From contig SVKL01000001.1 of the NCBI GenBank assembly GCA_015068495.1, positions 1 through 64,000 of the forward strand: a DNA stretch of 64,000 nt, given 5' to 3'. The position numbers and the translations under genes are program-made. Every line of letters begins with the position of its first letter. The first letter of the stretch is position 1. Below, in pieces: positions 8,796 to 17,142 of the stretch. The notes under the pieces were generated by a model, which saw only the letters and a list, made by a program, of their open reading frames with translations, was not told where the DNA came from and did no database searches. The DNA comes from Oscillospiraceae bacterium. Its GTDB lineage: Bacteria > Bacillota > Clostridia > Oscillospirales > Oscillospiraceae.

Positions 8796-9392
8796 ATGGC
8801 TAAGAATATGCAGCCTGTGCTGAAGCGTTGCAGAACGCTGGGCGTCTCTCCTGCCGCAATGGGTTACAGTAAGACTTCCAACAAGAACCCCGGCGGCCAG
8901 AGAAGAGCTAAGAAGTCCGAATATGCAACTCAGTTGACTGAGAAGCAGAAGGTTAAATTTGTTTATGGCATTCAGGAGAAGCAGTTCCGTAACTACTACG
9001 AGAAGGCAGCTCGTCAAGAGGGTAACACCGGCGATAACCTGCTGACTCTGGTAGAGCGCAGACTGGACAACGTTGTCTACCGTCTGGGCTTTGCAAACTC
9101 CCGCCGTCAGGCTCGTCAGCTGGTAAACCACGGCCACTTCACCGTTAACGGCAGCCGTGTGAACATCCCCAGCTACCTGATCAAGTCCGGCGATGTGGTT
9201 GCTGTTTGCGAGAAGAGCGCTTCCAACGCCTTCTTCAAGGCACTGAAAGAAGCTGACACTTTTGTTGCTGCTCCCAAGTGGTTGGACCGTGATAAGAACA
9301 CCCTTACCGGTAAGGTCGTTGCTATGCCCACTCAGGCAGATATCGACTTCGACATCGCCGTCCACCTGATCGTCGAGTTGTACTCTAAGTAA
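8796..9392 (+). CDS. rpsD: 30S ribosomal protein S4
   Basis: uS4 (198 residues) nucleates 16S 5'-domain assembly and in many Firmicutes represses its own synthesis. It carries an S4 RNA-binding domain (RLDNVVYRLGFANSRRQARQ, then VNHGHFTVNGSRVNIPSYLI). The N-terminal zinc site is absent, as in many S4 proteins. It is followed by an 80-base gap with one hairpin before rpoA. Confidence 0.97.
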   Translation: MAKNMQPVLKRCRTLGVSPAAMGYSKTSNKNPGGQRRAKKSEYATQLTEKQKVKFVYGIQEKQFRNYYEKAARQEGNTGDNLLTLVERRLDNVVYRLGFANSRRQARQLVNHGHFTVNGSRVNIPSYLIKSGDVVAVCEKSASNAFFKALKEADTFVAAPKWLDRDKNTLTGKVVAMPTQADIDFDIAVHLIVELYSK

Positions 9393-9424
9393 TCGGCCCC
9401 CTATCTGTTCGCGAATCACTACGT

Positions 9425-9445
9425 TGGGGTGCATTCTACACCCCA
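9425..9445 (+). promoter_or_regulatory. hairpin between rpsD and rpoA
   Basis: A 7-bp stem (TGGGGTG/CACCCCA) with a 7-base loop sits in the 80-base rpsD-rpoA gap, 12 bases before the AGGAGGG of rpoA. It has no U-tract and so is not a terminator. It may be an RNA processing site or a control element adjusting rpoA against the ribosomal genes; that is inference only. Confidence 0.4.
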
Positions 9446-9472
9446 CACAATTCATAAGGAGGGTTATGATTC

Positions 9473-10432
9473 ATGGTTGAAATTGAAAAGCCCCGCATCA
9501 CCTGTTTGGACACACTTGAGGATATTTCCTACGGCAAATATGTTGTAGAGCCTTTAGAGCGTGGCTACGGTATGACATTGGGTAACTCCCTGCGCCGGAT
9601 TATGCTGTCAAGCCTCCCCGGCTACGCCGCAACCTCTATTAAGATTGCAGGCGTTCTGCACGAGTTCTCCACCATCCCCGGCGTAACCGAGGATGTGACC
9701 AAAATCGTACTGAATGTGAAGCGTATGCTGATGACGCTCCACGGTCAGGGTCCCAAGACTGTGTATATTGATGCAGTTGGTCCCTGTGAGGTCACCGCCG
9801 GTGACATCAAGGCTGATGGCGAGGTTGAAATTCTGAACCCCGAGCTGCACATCTGCACTCTGGGTGAAGGCGCTACCTTTAATATGGAAATCACTCTGTC
9901 TCAGGGCCGCGGCTATGTGCCGGCTGACCGGAACAAGACTGCGCAGACTGTGATTGGTGTGATTCCCATTGACTCCATTTATTCCCCTGTAACAAAGGTG
10001 AATTATACAGTGGAGCCTACGCGTGTTGGCGACAAGACCGACTTCGACAAGCTGACCCTTGAGGTCTGGACCGATTCTACCATTTCCGCCAAGGATGCAG
10101 TTTCCTTGGGCGCAAAGATTCTGTCCGACCATCTGACAGTGTTCACCAACCTGTCCGATAACGTCAGCACCGGTTCTACCGTTGTGGAGAAGTCCCTTGT
10201 AACACCCGATACCAAGCTGGCAATGACCATCGATGAGCTGGATCTGTCTGTCCGTAGCTTTAACTGCCTGAAGCGTGCCAATATCAACACCGTTGCTGAT
10301 TTGATCAGCAAGACCGGCGAGGATATGATGAAGGTGCGTAATATGGGCAAGAAGTCCTTGGACGAGGTGCAGAAGAAGCTGGAAATGATGGGTCTGTCTT
10401 TGGCCAGCGAGGATTCCGGCAGCAACAACTAA
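9473..10432 (+). CDS. rpoA: DNA-directed RNA polymerase subunit alpha
   Basis: Alpha (319 residues) dimerises to start RNA polymerase assembly and binds UP elements and activators through its C-terminal domain. The N-terminal domain shows [20 protein letters not shown]; the C-terminal domain shows the helix-hairpin-helix with [18 protein letters not shown] and MRN(M)[11 protein letters not shown] 9473 is preceded by AGGAGGG with a 9-base spacing; an ATG at 9466 is out of frame. Position between rpsD and rplQ is standard. Confidence 0.98.
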   Translation: MVEIEKPRITCLDTLEDISYGKYVVEPLERGYGMTLGNSLRRIMLSSLPGYAATSIKIAGVLHEFSTIPGVTEDVTKIVLNVKRMLMTLHGQGPKTVYIDAVGPCEVTAGDIKADGEVEILNPELHICTLGEGATFNMEITLSQGRGYVPADRNKTAQTVIGVIPIDSIYSPVTKVNYTVEPTRVGDKTDFDKLTLEVWTDSTISAKDAVSLGAKILSDHLTVFTNLSDNVSTGSTVVEKSLVTPDTKLAMTIDELDLSVRSFNCLKRANINTVADLISKTGEDMMKVRNMGKKSLDEVQKKLEMMGLSLASEDSGSNN

Positions 10433-10456
10433 CCTTTTAAGAAGGAGGAAACGTTT

Positions 10457-10798
10457 ATGTTTGGTACTCGTAAGCTGGGTAAGACCAGTGCACAGAGAAA
10501 AGCACTGCTGCGTCAGCAGGTAACGGATTTGCTGGCAAACGGCAAGATGGAAACCACCTTCTTCCGCGCTAAGGAAGTACAGCCCGTTGTGGAGAAGATG
10601 ATTACCTTGGGCAAGAAGGGCGGCCTGTATAACTACCGCAGAGCTCTGTCTTTCATCACCAAGGAAGATGTGGCTAAGAAGCTGTTTGATGAGATTGCTC
10701 CCAAGTATGCTGACCGTAACGGCGGCTACACCAGAGTGACCCGCACCGGCGCACGCCGCGGCGATGCTGCTGAGATGGCAGTTATCGAGCTGGTTTAA
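10457..10798 (+). CDS. rplQ: 50S ribosomal protein L17
   Basis: bL17 (113 residues) is the last gene of the superoperon and sits near the tunnel exit. The family start ([20 protein letters not shown]), KVRAKE-like [15 protein letters not shown] and the C-terminal [14 protein letters not shown] are present. AAGGAGGA precedes ATG 10457. A strong terminator follows at 10817-10850. Confidence 0.97.
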   Translation: MFGTRKLGKTSAQRKALLRQQVTDLLANGKMETTFFRAKEVQPVVEKMITLGKKGGLYNYRRALSFITKEDVAKKLFDEIAPKYADRNGGYTRVTRTGARRGDAAEMAVIELV

Positions 10799-10816
10799 TC
10801 CGGTTAATAACAAATA

Positions 10817-10850
10817 AAAGAGCGTATCGCAAATGCGATACGCTCTTTTT
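10817..10850 (+). terminator. bidirectional terminator after rplQ
   Basis: A 14-bp perfect stem (AAAGAGCGTATCGC and its complement) closes on AAAT and is followed by TTTTT on the plus strand and preceded by AAAA, so it can end the ribosomal transcript from the left and the LiaF-like gene transcript from the right. Confidence 0.9.
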
Positions 10851-10864
10851 ACGTTGTGCCTAAT

Positions 10865-11533
10865 TTACTTGATATCCACACCGCCGAACATACTAAAGCC
10901 CTTAATGTAGATAGTAGGCACATCCGGCTGGGTGGGGGTTTCGTTGGAGAAGCCACCGAAGATGCTGACGGAGCTGACCACCACATTTACATTTGCAGGA
11001 ACCAAGATGTCGATACCGCCAAAGATGGCGGTTGCGTGAATACAGCAGTCCTTCTCGATGATGGCGTTCTTCAGGTTGCAATCCACACCGCCGAAAATGG
11101 CAGTGATGTTTCCTCCCTCAAATACCTGACCGCCGTAGTTCAAGTCCCGACCGCCAAAAATAGCGCTGGCAATCACAGGGCCATCACTGGGAAGCGCTGG
11201 CAGGGAATCGGGCTTCTTGTCAAAGAAAGCGCCTAACAGCATTTTAATGCCGATGATGAAGATGATAGCAGGCAGCAGCAGCTTCCAAAGCATAGAGAAC
11301 TCCAAAATTTCCTGACTGCAAAGCAGGAGGAATCCGCCTACCAGAATACCGATAATATTGCCGGTTTTCTCCCGTTCTGTGAACAGACCCACAAAACAGG
11401 GGACGAGGATGAACAATGTCCACCAGCCATCAAAAAAGATGTCGATTTTGGCGATTTCCAATGCATTCAGGGCAAACAGAACACCGACGGCAGCCAAAAC
11501 AAGGCCCCAAATCACACGATTGATTTTTTTCAT
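10865..11533 (-). CDS. LiaF-like membrane protein with IFGG beta-repeat domain
   Basis: The 222-residue product has four N-terminal membrane segments (about residues 8-27, 35-50, 58-75 and 83-104) and a soluble C-terminal half with five spaced copies of an (I/M)FGG motif (AIFGGRD, AIFGGVD, AIFGGID, SIFGGFS, SMFGGVD). This is the arrangement of LiaF/VraT-type cell-wall-stress proteins and their beta-solenoid 'cell wall-active antibiotic response' domain. LiaF proteins restrain LiaSR-type two-component systems, but no kinase or regulator is adjacent, so the role here is unproven. AGGAAAGG lies just upstream of ATG 11533. Confidence 0.8.
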   Translation of the reverse strand: MKKINRVIWGLVLAAVGVLFALNALEIAKIDIFFDGWWTLFILVPCFVGLFTEREKTGNIIGILVGGFLLLCSQEILEFSMLWKLLLPAIIFIIGIKMLLGAFFDKKPDSLPALPSDGPVIASAIFGGRDLNYGGQVFEGGNITAIFGGVDCNLKNAIIEKDCCIHATAIFGGIDILVPANVNVVVSSVSIFGGFSNETPTQPDVPTIYIKGFSMFGGVDIK

Positions 11534-11576
11534 AGCCTTTCCTCTTTTCTATAGAATTTGCAGGGCTTCTACTTAC

Positions 11577-11605
11577 AGTATAGCATAAAGTTGGAAAAAT
11601 GAAAA
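11577..11605 (-). promoter_or_regulatory. possible promoter of the LiaF-like gene
   Basis: On the minus strand, TATACT (11577-11582) lies about 44 bases upstream of ATG 11533; with a 17-base spacer the -35 would be TTTTCA, a weak match. It overlaps the left inverted repeat of the 11603-11912 segment, so insertion of that segment may have altered the promoter. Confidence 0.4.
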
Positions 11606-11912
11606 GGGTGTGTTGCTCGGGCAACACTCCATAAGGAAGTAATGCCCGAAAAACGGCGTAATTTCCCGCCATTCGGCGTTAAAAATGCTGGAAATACACA
11701 AAGTATTTCTGCGCTTTTTGCCTTGACTGGCAGAAAATCCCACCGTTTTCGGGTGCAAAGCAGTTTTGAAGTGGTAACTTTTTTGATTAACAAATAACAA
11801 AATCTCCGGAATGCTGACGCATTTCGGAGATTTTTTATGCAGTTAAGTGAAAAAGGGACCGTTCAAAACCAATACTTCCTTACGGAGCGTTGCCCTTGGC
11901 AACACACCCTTT
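11603..11912. repeat. 310-bp segment bounded by 40-bp inverted repeats
   Basis: 11603-11641 and 11873-11912 match as imperfect inverted repeats (about five mismatches and one gap in 40 bases); each arm begins AAAGGGTGTGTTGC and contains its own small GTTGC/GCAAC hairpin. The interior carries no convincing ORF. It holds a terminator-like hairpin near 11801-11836 (arms around AAATCTCCG and CGGAGATTTTTT). The layout resembles a MITE, or two convergent terminator-type repeats. The right end abuts the thrS stop codon at 11916. No target duplication was recognised. Confidence 0.45.
11801..11836 (+). terminator. terminator-like hairpin between liaF-like gene and thrS
   Basis: AAATCTCCG at the left arm pairs with CGGAGATTT at the right arm, with a further AATG/CATT helix inside, followed by TTTTTT on the plus strand. 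On the minus strand it lies about 80 bases after the thrS stop and is followed by a T-rich stretch, so it may terminate thrS. No plus-strand gene ends here. Confidence 0.65.
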
Positions 11913-11915
11913 CTG

Positions 11916-13712
11916 TTATACATCTTTGCTCTTGGCGGCGATTTCCATCAGGCACTTTGCGGTGAATTCCGCGGGGGTCATAGCGCCCAAATCCTCACCC
12001 TTCCGGGTACGGACGGACACGGTGCCATTTTCCATATCCCGGTCGCCGATGACCAGCATATAGGGAATCTTCTGCAGCTGCGCTTCCCGAATCTTGTAGC
12101 CCAGCTTTTCGCTGCGGCAGTCGGTTTCTGCAGAAATACCGGCTTTGCACAGCTCATCTGCCAAATTCTTGGCGTGTTCGTGGGCACGGTCGGTAATAGG
12201 CATCACCATAACCTGTGTGGGCATCATCCACAGAGGCAAGGCGCCTGCATAGCGCTCAATCAGATATGCCAAGGTACGCTCATAGCAACCCAAGGAGGTG
12301 CGGTGAATGATGTAGGGGGTCTTCTTCTGACCGTCGGCGTCGGTGTATTCCATACCGAACTTCTGCGCCAGCAACATATCGATCTGAATGGTAACGATGG
12401 TATCCTCCTTGCCGAACACGTTCTTATACTGAATGTCCAGCTTGGGACCGTAGAAGGCTGCCTCGTCAATGCCGATTTCATACTCTACGCCAAGATTGTC
12501 CAAAATAGTGCCCATAACCCGCTGTGCTTCTTCCCACTGTTCGGCAGTACCCTCGTACTTAATGCCGGCGCGGGCAGGATCCCACTGGGAGAACCGGAAG
12601 CTGCAGTTTTCCAGCATACCGACGGTGTCCAGACAGTACTTTGCCAGCTCTAAGCAGCCGCGGAATTCCTCTTCCAGCTGGTCGGGACGCAGGACCAAGT
12701 GACCCTCGGAAATGGTGAACTGACGGACACGAATCAAGCCGTGCATCTCGCCGGAATCCTCGTTACGGAACAAAGTAGAGGTTTCGCCTAAGCGCATAGG
12801 CAGGTCACGGTAGGAACGGGCACGGTTCAGATAAACCTGATACTGGAAGGGGCAGGTCATAGGCCGCAGTGCGAAGCATTCCTTCTCCTCGTCATAGGGG
12901 TCGCCCAGAATGAACATACCGTCCAAATAGTGATCCCAGTGACCGGAGATTTTGTAAAGGTCCCGCTTTGCCATAAGGGGTGTTTTGGTCAGCAGGTAGC
13001 CACGCTTCTGCTCCTCGTCTTCCACCCAGCGCTGCAGCTTTTGGATGACCCGTGCGCCCTTGGGCAGCAGGATGGGCAGGCCTTGTCCGATTTCTTCCAC
13101 GGTGGTGAAGAATTCCAGCTCACGGCCCAGCTTGTTGTGGTCACGCTTCAGAGCCTCTGCCTGTGCTTCCAAGTAGGCATCCAGCTCATCCTTGGTGGGG
13201 AAGCCGATACCGTAGATTCTCTGGAGCATCTTGCGATTGGAGTCGCCGCGCCAGTAAGCGCCGCAGGCCTTGGTCAGCTTAAAGCCGTTGTGACGAAGTC
13301 TGCCGGTGTGGTCCAAATGCGGGCCGGCGCACAGGTCAGTGAACTCGCCTTGGGTGTAGAAAGAAATCACCGCATCCTCAGGCAGGTCCTGAATCAGTTC
13401 TACTTTGTAGGGCTCGTTCATAGACTCCATGTAGGCGATGGCTTCCGCGCGGGGCTTTTCGGTGCGCTCCAAGCGGATACGCTCCTTGATGATCTTCTTC
13501 ATCTCCCCCTCAATCTGCGCCAAATGGTCCGGGGTGAAGGAGAAGGGGGCATCAAAGTCGTAGTACCAGCCTTCGTCGATGGCAGGGCCGATGGCCAGCT
13601 GCACCTCCGGCCACAGGCGCTTGACTGCTTGCGCCATTACGTGGGAGCTGGTGTGCCAAAAGGTTTTGCGGTATTCGGGGTTTTCAAAGGTGTACAGGTT
13701 TTCTTCGCTCAT
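11916..13712 (-). CDS. thrS: threonyl-tRNA synthetase lacking the TGS domain
   Basis: The enzyme charges tRNA-Thr with threonine. It is 598 residues because it begins directly at the editing domain (HTSSHVMAQ, the HxxxH site, and CAGPH) and lacks the N-terminal TGS domain of about 60 residues found in most ThrRS. Class II motifs follow: motif 2 around TLFRNEDSGEMHGLIRVRQF and motif 3 HRTSLGCYERTLAYLIE. The three zinc ligands of ThrRS are kept as Cys in MTCPF, His in ISEGHLV and His in YIIHRT. The C-terminal anticodon domain begins near MPTQVMVMPI. ATG 13712 follows AAGGAGG. Regulation is by the T-box leader upstream. Confidence 0.93.
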   Translation of the reverse strand: MSEENLYTFENPEYRKTFWHTSSHVMAQAVKRLWPEVQLAIGPAIDEGWYYDFDAPFSFTPDHLAQIEGEMKKIIKERIRLERTEKPRAEAIAYMESMNEPYKVELIQDLPEDAVISFYTQGEFTDLCAGPHLDHTGRLRHNGFKLTKACGAYWRGDSNRKMLQRIYGIGFPTKDELDAYLEAQAEALKRDHNKLGRELEFFTTVEEIGQGLPILLPKGARVIQKLQRWVEDEEQKRGYLLTKTPLMAKRDLYKISGHWDHYLDGMFILGDPYDEEKECFALRPMTCPFQYQVYLNRARSYRDLPMRLGETSTLFRNEDSGEMHGLIRVRQFTISEGHLVLRPDQLEEEFRGCLELAKYCLDTVGMLENCSFRFSQWDPARAGIKYEGTAEQWEEAQRVMGTILDNLGVEYEIGIDEAAFYGPKLDIQYKNVFGKEDTIVTIQIDMLLAQKFGMEYTDADGQKKTPYIIHRTSLGCYERTLAYLIERYAGALPLWMMPTQVMVMPITDRAHEHAKNLADELCKAGISAETDCRSEKLGYKIREAQLQKIPYMLVIGDRDMENGTVSVRTRKGEDLGAMTPAEFTAKCLMEIAAKSKDV

Positions 13713-13746
13713 TTTGGTTTCCTCCTTTTTATTGGGGAGAAGGTAT

Positions 13747-13988
13747 AAAAAATACCCACCCCCTGACAAAATCAGGGGTGGGATACAGAATTGTATTCCA
13801 CGGTTCCACCCTGGTTGCGAATTGCTTCGCCACTCATTGGCACGATAACGGGTGCGCCCGACCGGCTATTTCCAACCGATGGCTCGGAAGTGGTATCGTT
13901 GCGGTGAGCAAACAAGACCCTTGCACCAAGGTGGGTCTCTCTCTGGGAAGCTCTGCCGGAACGCGTGTCTTCGTCACAGCTTTTAACA
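13747..13988 (-). promoter_or_regulatory. T-box riboswitch (threonine) upstream of thrS
   Basis: The minus-strand leader contains the T-box element GGGTGGAACCGTGG (complement at 13798-13811), whose UGGA can pair with an uncharged tRNA acceptor end. It is followed by a GC-rich terminator hairpin with a TATTTTTT tract (13747-13784). Upstream lies the stem I hallmark CAGAGAG...TTGGTGCAAG. A likely specifier triplet is ACC, complement at 13892-13894, just 5' of ACTTCCGAG; ACC is a threonine codon, consistent with the downstream gene. When tRNA-Thr is uncharged, the antiterminator should form and thrS is expressed. Confidence 0.92.
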
Positions 13989-13994
13989 CACAAA

Positions 13995-14023
13995 AATATA
14001 ACACATTTTTGAAGCCTTGTCAA
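13995..14023 (-). promoter_or_regulatory. sigma-A promoter of the thrS T-box transcript
   Basis: On the minus strand TTGACA (14018-14023) is followed after exactly 17 bases by TATATT (13995-14000). The predicted transcript starts near 13988, at the 5' end of the T-box leader. Confidence 0.88.
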
Positions 14024-14310
14024 TCCCAATACCAAAAATGGGAGAAAGTGGAGGTTGTTGCCGCTCAAAAGAGGAAAAATAATGTCCGGGGGGAGGAAAA
14101 ATGGGGAAATAGTTTACCATAATTTGTAAAAGCGGTGGTTTACACGTTTGGTAACATAATTTCCACAATATGTCAAAAAATGTTACTGTTTCTACTATAT
14201 ATTGTGGTAGAATCTACCAAAAAATACGATAAATTGACAGGAAGTTGACATAATCTGTAATAATTATTTTTAAGAAAAGTTGTCGTTTTTTAGCTTTTTC
14301 AAGGAAAGAC
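14024..14310. other. AT-rich divergent intergenic region
   Basis: Between the thrS promoter and the next promoter lie about 290 bases with no credible ORF. A 15-base perfect palindrome, TGGTAGA-A-TCTACCA, is at 14205-14219 and could be an operator. Two TTGACA hexamers (14234-14239 and 14245-14250) lack good -10 partners. Nothing else was recognised. Confidence 0.35.
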
Positions 14311-14338
14311 TTGACTTTTTTAAAAAATTTGTTATAAT
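14311..14338 (+). promoter_or_regulatory. sigma-A promoter of the G5/3D cell-wall gene
   Basis: TTGACT (14311-14316), a 16-base AT-rich spacer and TATAAT (14333-14338). The transcript would carry a 5' UTR of about 95 bases containing two hairpins: CAATCTGA/TCAGATTG at 14345-14362 and ACCATC/GATGGT at 14385-14400. Confidence 0.85.
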
Positions 14339-14437
14339 GGTCTAGCAATCTGAGTTCAGATTGTATTTCTTTGTAACTATTTGATACCATCTACCGATGG
14401 TGTGTGTTCCTAAATTTTGTGAAAGGAGGTTCCTGCT

Positions 14438-15514
14438 ATGGATTTTTTTACACCCTTTGTGATTCGCAGAAAGCACAGCTTCTCTAAAATGATAGCGTTT
14501 CTTTTGGCAGTGGTGTGCCTGGTAGGTTCCCTTTCCCAGACCGCACAGGCAGAGAACACCTTCGTGATTACCGACGGCGATGCCGTTACGGTACATACCA
14601 CCTATGCCTCCGATCCTGCTAAGGTTTTGCAGGAGGCCGGTGTGACTCTGTCTGCAGAAGACATCTATACTACCGAGTCTGTTGACGGTGTTTCAGAGAT
14701 AAAAGTCCAACGTTTGCAGTCTGTTACGGTGCATCTAGGTGAGGAGGTCATTCAGACTACCACCTATGGCGAGAGTATGGAAGCGCTGTTTGTTCGTCTG
14801 GGAATTGTAATTGATGATTCTGTTGTTGTGTCTATGCCTTTGGACAGCGTAACCTATGACGGTATGGATGTTCGGGTGGATCGCGTGAGCGAAGCAACCG
14901 AAAGCTACACAACGGAAATGCCTTTTGAAACAAGCTATTGTGACGACCCCACAATGGCAGCCGGTGAGGAAAAGATTCTGGTTGCCGGTCAGGTTGGCCA
15001 AATGATTTGCACGGCAAACGTAACCTATGTCAATGGGGTAGAGAGCCAGCGGAATGTTTATCAGCAGACCGTGACTGTAGAGCCTGTTACGCAGATTGTG
15101 GCCAGAGGTACCGGTGAAATGGTTGGTCAGGAGTCCGATATGCCGCTGATTGGCGACGGATTTATTGTTCTGCCTACCGGCGAAGTGCTGACCTATATTC
15201 GCAAGGACAGCTTTGTGGCAACTGCATACACCCATATGGATGACGGCTGTGACGAGTTTACCGCCAACGGCGCTCCCGTAAAGTGGGGCGTGGTTGCTGT
15301 AGACCCCGAGGTCATTCCTTATGGCACTCGTATGTTTATCGTATCCAACGATGGGGCATATGTCTACGGCCTCAGCACCGCAGAGGACTGCGGCGGCGCA
15401 ATTCAGGATAAGCGCTTGGATTTGTATATGCCTACTTTGGAGGAGGCCTTCCAGTTCGGCGTGCGAAACTGTACGGTCTATTTCCTTGGGGATGCCAACT
15501 GGAAACATAATTGA
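14438..15514 (+). CDS. secreted cell-wall protein with DUF348, G5 and 3D domains
   Basis: The 358-residue product begins with a basic segment and a signal peptide ending near AQA (about residue 38). Two ubiquitin-like DUF348 segments follow (ITDGDAVTVHTTYASDPAKV and the repeat around TTYGESMEALFVRLGI), then a G5-type domain (about 170-240), and a C-terminal 3D domain (about 260-355) with the three aspartates in VAVDP, AEDCGG and RLDLYM. This is the architecture of YabE/YuiC-type proteins, thought to be lytic transglycosylase-like muralytic enzymes or spore/cell-wall factors. GAAAGGAGG precedes ATG 14438. In B. subtilis yabE likewise lies near ksgA (rsmA), supporting the assignment. Confidence 0.88.
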   Translation: MDFFTPFVIRRKHSFSKMIAFLLAVVCLVGSLSQTAQAENTFVITDGDAVTVHTTYASDPAKVLQEAGVTLSAEDIYTTESVDGVSEIKVQRLQSVTVHLGEEVIQTTTYGESMEALFVRLGIVIDDSVVVSMPLDSVTYDGMDVRVDRVSEATESYTTEMPFETSYCDDPTMAAGEEKILVAGQVGQMICTANVTYVNGVESQRNVYQQTVTVEPVTQIVARGTGEMVGQESDMPLIGDGFIVLPTGEVLTYIRKDSFVATAYTHMDDGCDEFTANGAPVKWGVVAVDPEVIPYGTRMFIVSNDGAYVYGLSTAEDCGGAIQDKRLDLYMPTLEEAFQFGVRNCTVYFLGDANWKHN

Positions 15515-15529
15515 TTCTTTTCGTTGCAA

Positions 15530-15575
15530 AACCGCCTTTTTTCTGCTATGATAGCAGGAGAAAGGCGGATTTTTT
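15530..15575 (+). terminator. terminator abutting the rsmA start codon
   Basis: CCGCCTTT pairs with AAAGGCGG around a second helix (CTGCTat/ATAGCAG), followed by six T residues ending at 15575; rsmA ATG begins at the next base. The GGAG and AAAGG of the 3' arm are the only Shine-Dalgarno candidates for rsmA, so termination and rsmA translation share one hairpin. Confidence 0.8.
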
Positions 15576-16445
15576 ATGATTGATGTATGTGATATTCAAG
15601 TTATGAAGCCCTTGCTGGCGGAGCACGGTTTTCACTTTTCAAAGGCGAAGGGGCAGAACTTTTTGGTTGCCCGCTGGGTTCCGGAACAAATCGCCGAGGC
15701 AACAGGCGTAGACAGCACAGTGGGCGTGCTGGAAATCGGGCCGGGAATCGGACCCTTGACCCAGCAGCTTGCTCTGCGGACAGGGAAGGTCTGCGCGGTG
15801 GAACTGGATACGCGGCTGGAGCCGATTTTGGCGGCAACGGTGGGCGAATTTGATAATTTGGAAATTCTGTGGGGCGATATTCTGAAGCAGAATGTTTCAG
15901 CGCTGGTGGAGGAGAAGCTCTCAGGTTTGCGTCCCTTTGCCTGCGCTAACCTGCCCTACTATATCACTTCTCCCATCCTTACAGCCCTTTTGGAGGCGGA
16001 ATGCTTTGAGGCGGTGACGGTGATGGTGCAAAAGGAAGTGGCGCAGCGGATTGCTGCAAAGCCCGGCACAGCCGACTACAGCGCATTTACGGTGTTTTGT
16101 CAGTTTTATGCAGAGCCGGAAATTCTCTTTGACGTGCCGGCCCACTGCTTTATGCCTCAGCCCAAAGTAACATCGGCGGTGATTATGCTGAAGGTCAGGA
16201 AAAATCTGCCGTGGGAAATTTTGGACAAGGCTACCTTCTTCCGCACCGTGAGAGCCAGCTTTGCTATGCGGCGCAAGAAGCTGCAAAACGGCTTGGCAGC
16301 GGGCTTTCCCGAGTTGGGCAAGGAGGGGGCAGGGCAGGTGATTGCCGCGTGTGGTCTGCCTGAAAACGTGCGGGGAGAAACCTTGGATATCCCGCAGTTT
16401 GCTGCCCTTTCCAACGAGATTTTCAGGAGGAAAAACAGTGGTTGA
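15576..16445 (+). CDS. rsmA: 16S rRNA dimethyladenosine transferase (KsgA)
   Basis: This 289-residue methyltransferase dimethylates A1518 and A1519 of 16S rRNA and acts as a late check on 30S assembly. SAM motif I is VLEIGPGIGPLTQQL (about residues 50-65) and the catalytic NLPYYITSPI motif IV lies near residue 127. The N-terminus MIDVCDIQVMKPLLAEHGF lines up with the family, so ATG 15576 is used although it directly follows a terminator. The 3' end overlaps the HAD gene start by 8 bases. Confidence 0.94.
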   Translation: MIDVCDIQVMKPLLAEHGFHFSKAKGQNFLVARWVPEQIAEATGVDSTVGVLEIGPGIGPLTQQLALRTGKVCAVELDTRLEPILAATVGEFDNLEILWGDILKQNVSALVEEKLSGLRPFACANLPYYITSPILTALLEAECFEAVTVMVQKEVAQRIAAKPGTADYSAFTVFCQFYAEPEILFDVPAHCFMPQPKVTSAVIMLKVRKNLPWEILDKATFFRTVRASFAMRRKKLQNGLAAGFPELGKEGAGQVIAACGLPENVRGETLDIPQFAALSNEIFRRKNSG

Positions 16446-17124
16446 GTTTTTGTTTTTGGATTTGGATGATACCATTTTGGATTTTCACAAGGCGGAACGT
16501 CTGGCATTGAGCAAGACGTTTCAGTCCTTCGGCTTAGCACCTACGGAAGAAGTGCTTGCGCGCTATCATCTGATTAACAAAGCTCACTGGGAACGGCTGG
16601 AGCGAAAGGAGCTGACCCGTGAGGAAGTTCTGGTGGGACGTTTCGCGGTGCTGTTTCAGGAGTTTGGTCTGCAGGTAAAACCGGAGGCTTGCGCAAGAGC
16701 CTACGAGGACAATCTGTCTGTGGGTCATTATTTTCTCCCCGGCGCATTGGAGGCGGTGCAGAGCCTTAGCAGGAAGTATAAGCTGTACTTAGCCAGCAAC
16801 GGAACAGCCAAGGTGCAGGCCGGACGGCTGGCAAGCGCCAATATCGGATGCTATTTTCAAGAGGTGTTTGTGTCGCAGGAGATTGGCGCCAACAAGCCGG
16901 ATAGGCTTTATTTTGAGGGGTGCTTTGCCAGAATACCCGGTTTTGATGTTACAAAGGCAATGATGGTAGGGGACAGCTTAACCTCTGATATTCTCGGTGG
17001 AAATCAGGCTGGGATGACCACCTGTTGGGTAAATCCGGAAGGGAAACCCCGCCGGGAGGACATACAGCCGGATTATGAAATTCAAGCGCTTTCTCAGCTG
17101 GAAGCGCTGCTGGAAACCATATAG
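16438..17124 (+). CDS. HAD-superfamily nucleotidase, YjjG-like
   Basis: The 228-residue product has the full HAD motif set: DLDDTILD (motif I, nucleophile Asp near residue 8), ASNG (motif II), the Lys of IGANKPDRLYF (motif III) and MVGDSLTSDI (motif IV), with an alpha-helical C1 cap. The sequence pattern fits YjjG-type noncanonical pyrimidine nucleotidases, which hydrolyse aberrant nucleoside monophosphates. Translation starts at GTG 16438 behind AGGAGG (16426-16431), overlapping rsmA; the longer frame from 16342 runs inside rsmA. Substrate is inferred only from family resemblance. Confidence 0.85.
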   Translation: MVEFLFLDLDDTILDFHKAERLALSKTFQSFGLAPTEEVLARYHLINKAHWERLERKELTREEVLVGRFAVLFQEFGLQVKPEACARAYEDNLSVGHYFLPGALEAVQSLSRKYKLYLASNGTAKVQAGRLASANIGCYFQEVFVSQEIGANKPDRLYFEGCFARIPGFDVTKAMMVGDSLTSDILGGNQAGMTTCWVNPEGKPRREDIQPDYEIQALSQLEALLETI

Positions 17125-17142
17125 CAGTAGGCGATTTGCAAC

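Noticed and set aside
11847-12653. 268-codon plus-strand frame opposite thrS
   Set aside because: Antisense shadow of the synthetase; starts within the repeat region without a ribosome binding site.
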